Part shown: piece after piece, positions 25,368 to 29,884 of the stretch
Position numbering within the stretch: position 1 is the stretch's first letter
Layout of the letters: the number at the start of each line of letters is the position of its first letter
Assembly (NCBI GenBank): GCA_051657245.1
Contig: JBOFKI010000129.1
Location: 1-29,884 of the forward strand
Direction: 5' to 3'
Length of the DNA stretch: 29,884 nt
From: JBOFFI01 sp051657245
Lineage (GTDB): Bacteria; Pseudomonadota; Alphaproteobacteria; Holosporales; JBOFFI01
Notes under the pieces: model-generated
What the model was told of the DNA's origin: nothing
What the model saw: only the letters and a program-made list of their open reading frames with translations
The model's database searches: none
Position numbers and translations under genes: made by a program

Positions 25368-25742
25368 TAAATTAACCTATATAAAAATTATCGACAACCA
25401 CGAGGAGAAAGAACATAAAAACAACAAGATGTTGTTTTTTAGCATTTTTTAGTTTTTAAAACGAACGATTTCGTTAAAACACCCCTCATCACTGGAAAGA
25501 ATTTAGCTAATTTTTAACTAAAACGCAACTTGTTGGGCCTTAAAAAACACATTTAAGCAAATATAGTTACTTAAATGCAACTTGTTATTTTAAAAAATAA
25601 ACAAAAACAAATATTTAGATTATTGCGTAGTTGCTTTTTTACATCAGTCTTTAAAAAATATGCAGGGGATCATTCCTCTTTCTAACCCGTTTCGTTTGTG
25701 CTAAAACAGCCTTAGGTTATTAGAAAAAGAGGCCAGGTAGCC
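25368..25742. other. Divergent control region between barrel and protease genes
   Basis: No gene seen. This AT-rich region holds a 23-bp perfect inverted repeat: arms AAAAACAACA (25417-25426) and TGTTGTTTTT (25430-25439) around AGA, 50-72 bp upstream of the barrel start. It also holds a direct repeat GCAACTTGTT at 25525-25534 and 25577-25586, 52 bp apart (about five helical turns). These could be binding sites for a regulator of the outer-membrane protein, but that is inference. Confidence 0.45.
25696..25723 (+). promoter_or_regulatory. Candidate promoter for protease-tkt operon
   Basis: TTGTGC (25696-25701) and TATTAG (25718-25723) are 16 bp apart and 20 bp before the GTG start of the protease. 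The leader would be very short. Found by eye. Confidence 0.35.
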
Positions 25743-27272
25743 GTGTCATTTTTTTTGAAGATTTGTGCTTGTCTGGGCATGATTGTTTTGTCTGGCGGAA
25801 CACCTCAAGCATCGGCCTATCAAGAAATCCCCCAGCACGTTGTTGAAAAAACCCGTTCCAGCGTGGTGAGCATTACGTCTAGGCTTTTATATGCAGCCTA
25901 TGGAAGCCCGGGGGAGATCTGCGGCAGCGGCTTTTTAATCGACCAAAAGAATGGCATCGTCCTTACAAACCGCCATGTTGTGGGTGCTCCCGCTATCGGC
26001 TCTTTTGAGGTTACGTTTTATAACGGGCGCCGGGTGGAAGCGCGCTTGCTATATTACGATCCTTGGCAGGATTTTGCTTTTTTAAAAATTGATCCCAAGC
26101 ATCTAACCCATGACATTCAGGCCCTGCCCCTTCATCCAAAGGGTGCTGTGAGGGGTTCTTCCGTTTTTATTTTAGGACAAAACGCGGGCCAATCTTTTTC
26201 TCTACAAACAGGGCACATCAGCACGCTTTATGATGCTTCTGGCGTTTTTCCAACCCAGTCTATCCGTGTAAGCCTCAACACAAGGGGAGGAGGAAGCGGT
26301 TCACCTTTATGTGATGAAAAAGGTCGCGTGGTTGGCCTCATTCACTCATCTGATATGGATAGCTTTGGGTTTGCGATCCCTATCGAATTTGTATGGGATG
26401 CTTTTGAAGACTTAAAAAAAGCATCGCTACCCGTTCGAAGAGGCACAGGGGCTTTGGTTGCGTACAGGTCCATTGATGAGCTGGCTCGTGTTTTTAAATT
26501 TTCCCCTGAGTTTGTAGCGGACTATCATAAAAAATACCCTGATTCTTTGGGGAAGCTGTTGGTCGTCCAGAGCGTTTTTCAAGATTCACCTGCCCATGAA
26601 ATTCTCTTTCCAGGAGATGTGCTTCTGGCAATAGACGGTGAAGAAGTAGGCCCTTCCTTCTATAAAATGGACTCACTTTTAAACCAGGCGAAAAATCCAG
26701 AAGTTCGCATCACGCTTTTGCGTTCTGGAAAACTTCAAGATGTCTCTGTTAAGCTCTATGATTTACATGCCAGCACCGTGCAACGTATGCTATTTTTTGC
26801 AGGCTGCCTCTTTTATGAAGCCGACGAATTTTCTCGCCGAGTGCTGGGGGCTAATAAGGGAGAAGTTTTGCTGACCCATATTCGTCAGGGCTCAAGCTTG
26901 AGTCATGTATTCCCGCCCATCCCTGGGGGGCATAACATTTATTTCCTTCATATCCAAGAAATGGGAGGGAAACCTATTAAGACCCTCAAAGATTTGAGTG
27001 AACTGATCCCGGCCCTCAGCCTTCAGCGTTATTTTGGTGTCACCTACCAAAACTATGCATTTTCCCTTCTTATGCAAGACACGCCTCTTTTTTCTAAAAA
27101 CGCTGCGTGGGAATGGGTGGAGTTGAACCCGCTCGACCAAGTCCCTCAAATTTTTTCTTGGGATATGCAAAAAATGACGTGGCAGCAAGATCTGATCCAA
27201 TTACCTATGGCTCAAGAAATAGACGTGCCAATAATGCCTACCACTATTTCCTCTCCTTTGAAAGTGAATTAA
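25743..27272 (+). CDS. HtrA/Deg-family serine protease with PDZ region
   Basis: Predicted periplasmic trypsin-like protease for protein quality control. The 509-residue protein starts at GTG 25743 with a signal peptide (ending TPQASA). The catalytic triad is visible: H78 in GIVLTNRHVVG, D110 in YDPWQDFAFLKIDP, and S185 in GGGSGSPL. A PDZ domain follows at about 255-340 (LLVVQSVFQDSPAHEILFPGD, VLLAIDGEEVG). A further region of about 150 residues (to 509) may be a second, diverged PDZ. The wording around His, Asp and Ser recalls eukaryotic Nma111 and plant Deg7 more than E. coli DegP. Transketolase starts one base after the stop, so the two genes are co-transcribed. Confidence 0.85.
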   Translation: MSFFLKICACLGMIVLSGGTPQASAYQEIPQHVVEKTRSSVVSITSRLLYAAYGSPGEICGSGFLIDQKNGIVLTNRHVVGAPAIGSFEVTFYNGRRVEARLLYYDPWQDFAFLKIDPKHLTHDIQALPLHPKGAVRGSSVFILGQNAGQSFSLQTGHISTLYDASGVFPTQSIRVSLNTRGGGSGSPLCDEKGRVVGLIHSSDMDSFGFAIPIEFVWDAFEDLKKASLPVRRGTGALVAYRSIDELARVFKFSPEFVADYHKKYPDSLGKLLVVQSVFQDSPAHEILFPGDVLLAIDGEEVGPSFYKMDSLLNQAKNPEVRITLLRSGKLQDVSVKLYDLHASTVQRMLFFAGCLFYEADEFSRRVLGANKGEVLLTHIRQGSSLSHVFPPIPGGHNIYFLHIQEMGGKPIKTLKDLSELIPALSLQRYFGVTYQNYAFSLLMQDTPLFSKNAAWEWVELNPLDQVPQIFSWDMQKMTWQQDLIQLPMAQEIDVPIMPTTISSPLKVN

Positions 27273-27273
27273 C

Positions 27274-29295
27274 GTGAAACCTTCCCCTCCTTCGATGCGT
27301 GATATGGCCAACGCCCTGCGGATTTTGGCCATGGATGCTGTGGAGCAAGCAAATTCTGGACACCCTGGGATGCCGTTGGGAATGGCAGATGTGGCAACGG
27401 TTTTGTGGACTCAGTTTCTTCGCTTTTCTCCCCAGCATCCTGAATGGCCCAACCGCGACCGCTTTATTTTATCGGCTGGGCATGGCTCTATGCTGCTTTA
27501 TGGCTTGCTCCACCTGACGGGCTATCCTTCCATGACACTGGACCAGTTGAAAGCTTTTCGACAGCTCCACAGCCTCACCCCAGGGCACCCAGAATTCCAG
27601 CATACTCCTGGCGTTGAAGTCACCACAGGCCCCCTGGCCCAAGGGCTTGCCCACGGGGTTGGCATCGCCTTAGGCGAGGCGCTTATTTCCGCAAGATTGA
27701 GAGACCCAGACCTGCTCAGCCATTACACCTATGTGATCGTGGGGGATGGTTGCTTAATGGAAGGGCTCTCTCAAGAAGCGATTTCTTTAGCAGGTCATTT
27801 AAAACTGGCGAATCTTATCGCGCTGTTTGATGATAACCACATCACCATTGACGGCCCCACACACCTTTCAACCTCAGAAGCAATTCCCCTGCGGTTTGAG
27901 GCTTGCAGGTGGCATGTTCAGTCCATTGATGGTCACGACCCAGAGGCCATTGAAAACGCCATTCGTTCTGCCCAAAAGACCCCTCTGCCCTCTCTCATCG
28001 CCTGTCGAACCCACATTGGGTATGGTGCCCCCCATAAGCAAGGCACCGCAGCGGCCCATGGCTCCCCCTTAGGCGCTGCAGAGGTGGCCGCGACGCGCGC
28101 TACCCTGGGGTGGACTTCCTCAGTCGCTTTCGAAATTCCAGAACCCATTCAAAAGGCGTGGCGTGACGTTGGAGAGAAAGGGAACCAGCTCTATAAAGCC
28201 TGGGAACAGCATTATGAGCAACTGGATGAACCACACAAACAGAATGCGCAGCGATATTTTTACCCTTCCCACAAGGAGGAAACTTCCTGGAAAGACGCCC
28301 TCAAAAATCTGATAGATGGATGGCTGGTCCAAAAGCCAACGCTGGCAACACGCCAAGCTTCCCAACAGGTTTTAGACGTCATAACGCCCCATTTGCCAAC
28401 CCTGATTGGAGGGTCTGCAGACCTGACGCCGTCTAATAATACTTTGGCTGACGGTATGCAAGCGGTTGCACCCGGCCAGTTTGAAGGAGGGTATATTCAT
28501 TACGGCATTCGCGAACACGCCATGGCAGCTGCGGTGAATGGCCTTGCCCTTTATGGAGGCTTGATTCCCTATGGGGGGACATTTTTAACGTTTTCAGACT
28601 ATGCCAGGCCCGCCATTCGTTTGGCGGCCCTTATGGAGCTTCCGTCCATTTACGTGATGACCCATGATTCCATTGGTTTGGGAGAAGATGGCCCTACCCA
28701 TCAGCCAGTGGAGCACCTCATGGCGTTGCGAGCTATACCCAACCTAAATGTATTCAGGCCTGCAGACAGCATTGAGGTGGCTGAATGCTGGGAGCTCGCC
28801 ATCACATCGTCCCGAACCCCTTCATTGCTGGCCCTGTCTCGCCAAGGGGTGCCGACCCTTCGCACCCAAAAAGGAGAATTACTTTCTGCCAAGGGGGCCT
28901 ATATTCTTCGGGAAGCAAGCCTTCCCCACGAAATAACCCTTTTCGCAACGGGCTCAGAGGTTCAAATCGCTTGTCGTGTGGCAGAAAAGCTGGAACAAGA
29001 GGGCAGCTGCGGCGCAAAAGTTGTCTCCATGCCTTGTTGGCGTTTGTTTGAGCAGCAACCTTCTGATTATAAAGCTTATATCCTGAATGTCCCCGCCAAC
29101 GGCCTTGCAGTTGCCATTGAAGCTGGCAGCCCCCTCGGGTGGGAGCGCTATGTGGGAAGAGAAGGGCTTATCTGTGGCTTGGAAACCTTTGGAACTTCAG
29201 CACCAGCCGCCGACCTATTCTCCTTTTTTGGTTTTACGGCACAGGCCATTTTCTCCAAAATTCAACAGCACCGTTTGAGTGTCAGGGAAACATAG
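27274..29295 (+). CDS. tkt: Transketolase
   Basis: Thiamine-diphosphate enzyme moving two-carbon units between sugar phosphates in the non-oxidative pentose phosphate pathway. The 673-residue protein has all family blocks: QANSGHPGMPLGMADVA, HTPGVEVTTGPLAQGLAHGV, the ThDP/Mg motif GDGCLMEG with DDNHITIDGPT, the second-domain GGSADLTPSNNT, YGIREHAMAAAVNGLALYGG with the catalytic glutamate, HDSIGLGEDGPTHQPVEHL, and the C-terminal FGTSAPAADLFSFFGFTAQA. The start is GTG 27274, one base after the protease stop. The last 33 bp of the FFGFTAQAIF region recur about 380 bp downstream inside another gene (see findings). Length is normal. Confidence 0.97.
   Translation: MKPSPPSMRDMANALRILAMDAVEQANSGHPGMPLGMADVATVLWTQFLRFSPQHPEWPNRDRFILSAGHGSMLLYGLLHLTGYPSMTLDQLKAFRQLHSLTPGHPEFQHTPGVEVTTGPLAQGLAHGVGIALGEALISARLRDPDLLSHYTYVIVGDGCLMEGLSQEAISLAGHLKLANLIALFDDNHITIDGPTHLSTSEAIPLRFEACRWHVQSIDGHDPEAIENAIRSAQKTPLPSLIACRTHIGYGAPHKQGTAAAHGSPLGAAEVAATRATLGWTSSVAFEIPEPIQKAWRDVGEKGNQLYKAWEQHYEQLDEPHKQNAQRYFYPSHKEETSWKDALKNLIDGWLVQKPTLATRQASQQVLDVITPHLPTLIGGSADLTPSNNTLADGMQAVAPGQFEGGYIHYGIREHAMAAAVNGLALYGGLIPYGGTFLTFSDYARPAIRLAALMELPSIYVMTHDSIGLGEDGPTHQPVEHLMALRAIPNLNVFRPADSIEVAECWELAITSSRTPSLLALSRQGVPTLRTQKGELLSAKGAYILREASLPHEITLFATGSEVQIACRVAEKLEQEGSCGAKVVSMPCWRLFEQQPSDYKAYILNVPANGLAVAIEAGSPLGWERYVGREGLICGLETFGTSAPAADLFSFFGFTAQAIFSKIQQHRLSVRET
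29222..29254 (+). repeat. Source copy of a 33-bp repeat (end of tkt)
   Basis: The segment starting CCTTTTTTGGTTTTACGGCA matches 29603-29635 at 30 of 33 positions, the first 20 exactly. Here it encodes the conserved FGFTAQAIF end of transketolase, so this is the original. Confidence 0.85.
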
Positions 29296-29424
29296 CCTAA
29301 AAAAACCGCCTGAATCAACGGCAATTACCGACCTTCTTTGAAATTGCAACCTTCAAGAAAATCTAACCACTCGAGGAGAGTCTTCTTAAAAACCTGTTAA
29401 ATTAGTTCAGAATTCCCTAAGGAT

Positions 29425-29688
29425 CTAAGCGTTGTCTTCGTTTCGATGGTCAATCACCTCTACAACCTCATCTTCCCCACCAAGGTCAGATGTATCCTCA
29501 ATCAAAATATCATCCCCCATTTCCACTTCTTCAACAGGAAAAACGATTCCATCATCTTCGGCAAGGGGATCAAACAAACGAGAATTGCCGCATCTTTCGA
29601 GACCTTTTTTGGTTTTACGGCAGAGGCTATTCTCTTGAACACGCTTGGGACCCATTATAGAGCCAAAGCAATTTAGTTTTATTATCAT
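29425..29688 (-). CDS. FYDLN acid-domain protein with altered N-terminus
   Basis: Small acidic protein of the TIGR02300 (FYDLN acid) family, found in Alphaproteobacteria, function unknown. The C-terminal two thirds is clear: FDPLAEDDGIVFPVEEVEMG, then DDILIEDTSDLGGEDEVV, where the IEDTSDL block is the family hallmark. The N-terminus is odd. Family members begin (W/L)GxKRxCxxCxxxFYDLN and then a second CxxCG; here I see MGPKRV, then ENSLCRKTKKGLE, then RCGNSRLFDP, so the FYDLN motif and most zinc cysteines are gone. That middle piece is the reverse complement of the tkt-tail-like segment at 29603-29635. The start may be ATG 29688 (87 residues) or ATG 29655 (MGPKRV, 76 residues). The gene is probably damaged. 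It ends 130 bp from tkt, convergent. Confidence 0.55.
   Translation of the reverse strand: MIIKLNCFGSIMGPKRVQENSLCRKTKKGLERCGNSRLFDPLAEDDGIVFPVEEVEMGDDILIEDTSDLGGEDEVVEVIDHRNEDNA
29603..29635 (+). repeat. Duplicated tkt-tail fragment inside the FYDLN gene
   Basis: This segment matches the 3' part of tkt (29222-29254) at 30 of 33 bases. On the plus strand it still reads FFGFTAEAIL, like the transketolase end. On the minus strand it forms codons of the FYDLN-family gene in place of the normal zinc-ribbon region. Confidence 0.75.
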
Positions 29689-29694
29689 TTTCGG

Positions 29695-29884
29695 ATGAGC
29701 TACGATAAAAAATTTCGCCTACAGGTTTTGAAAGTACGTGAAGAAAGAGGGCTTAAGCCTTGTTGAGACGGGTAAGCTTTTTGGAGTTCACAAGCAAACC
29801 CTCTACCATGGGCCCCGAGCGTTTGGAAGAAAAAAAGCGTGAGCGGAAGGCTTTCAAGTTGGATATGGTTTCTTTAGCTGAAAG
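29695..29884 (+). mobile_element. Decayed IS630-like transposase, N-terminal part
   Basis: From ATG 29695 the sequence reads MSYDKKFRLQVLKVREERG. It continues one frame on as LSLVETGKLFGVHKQTLY (a helix-turn-helix), and in the third frame as EKKRERKAFKLDMVSLAE up to the window edge. This matches the start of IS630-family transposases (orfA region: helix-turn-helix followed by K-x-DM-x-x-L). Two +1 frame changes, one near 29749-29752 (one G too many) and one near 29805-29815, inactivate it. It is cut off by the end of the window. The terminal inverted repeat and TA target site cannot be placed. Confidence 0.6.

Noticed and set aside
25417..25440. Palindrome with a T-run considered as a terminator
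   Set aside because: No gene ends nearby; both flanking genes point away from it and the stem is almost pure A/T, so an operator or chance palindrome is more likely.
28701..29051. Overlapping small frames inside transketolase
   Set aside because: All lie within conserved tkt coding sequence and show no recognisable features.
29432..29676. Plus-strand frames reading FFGFTAEAIL downstream of tkt, considered as a truncated second transketolase
   Set aside because: Only 33 bp resemble tkt; the rest is better explained by the minus-strand FYDLN-family protein with its IEDTSDL block.

Overview
The window looks like a moderately AT-rich chromosomal segment from an alphaproteobacterium, most likely an intracellular or endosymbiotic one (Holosporales/Caedibacter-like). 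Signs are the fur-miaB pair, lpxC-bamD, the DUF2066 - CDP-alcohol phosphatidyltransferase - AI-2E permease - Hda series, a FYDLN acid-domain gene (a family I know from Alphaproteobacteria), many TTG/GTG starts, decayed transposases and frameshifted exported proteins. The taxonomic placement is inference; there is no rRNA here.

Layout. 1-1858: an unassigned stretch, then a broken gene for an exported protein that I read as a TcdA/TcdB-type (DXD) glycosyltransferase with two compensating frame changes. 1901-3797: miaB and a Fur-family regulator on the minus strand, divergent from lpxC and bamD (3926-5739). 5729-9715: minus-strand ABC exporter, HlyD adaptor and ruvX; a TolC gene is read the other way (9844-11166), so the three parts of a type I secretion system sit together. 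After an IS481-like transposase remnant comes an RND efflux pair (adaptor and pump, 11849-16079). 16156-18843: tRNA-Ala(CGC), a DUF374 acyltransferase, an exported nucleoside-deoxyribosyltransferase-like protein, and tgt. 19233-22436: a tightly packed four-gene operon ending in the Hda-like DnaA regulator. 22554-23464: a second frameshifted exported protein of unknown role. Then tRNA-Arg(ACG), thyX, a bidirectional terminator, an outer-membrane beta-barrel gene, an HtrA-like protease followed at once by transketolase, a FYDLN acid-domain gene with an altered N-terminus, and a decayed IS630-like transposase running off the end.

The housekeeping core covers envelope biogenesis (LpxC, BamD, phospholipid enzymes), tRNA modification (MiaB, Tgt), thymidylate synthesis (ThyX), the pentose phosphate pathway (Tkt) and replication control (Hda). 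The accessory layer covers export (type I secretion, RND) and exported proteins. The main points of interest are the probable glycosyltransferase effector relic, a 33-bp tkt-tail-like segment inside the FYDLN gene, the exported nucleoside-deoxyribosyltransferase-like protein, and an HtrA protease whose sequence recalls eukaryotic Nma111. I see no clear novel defence or mobile system.
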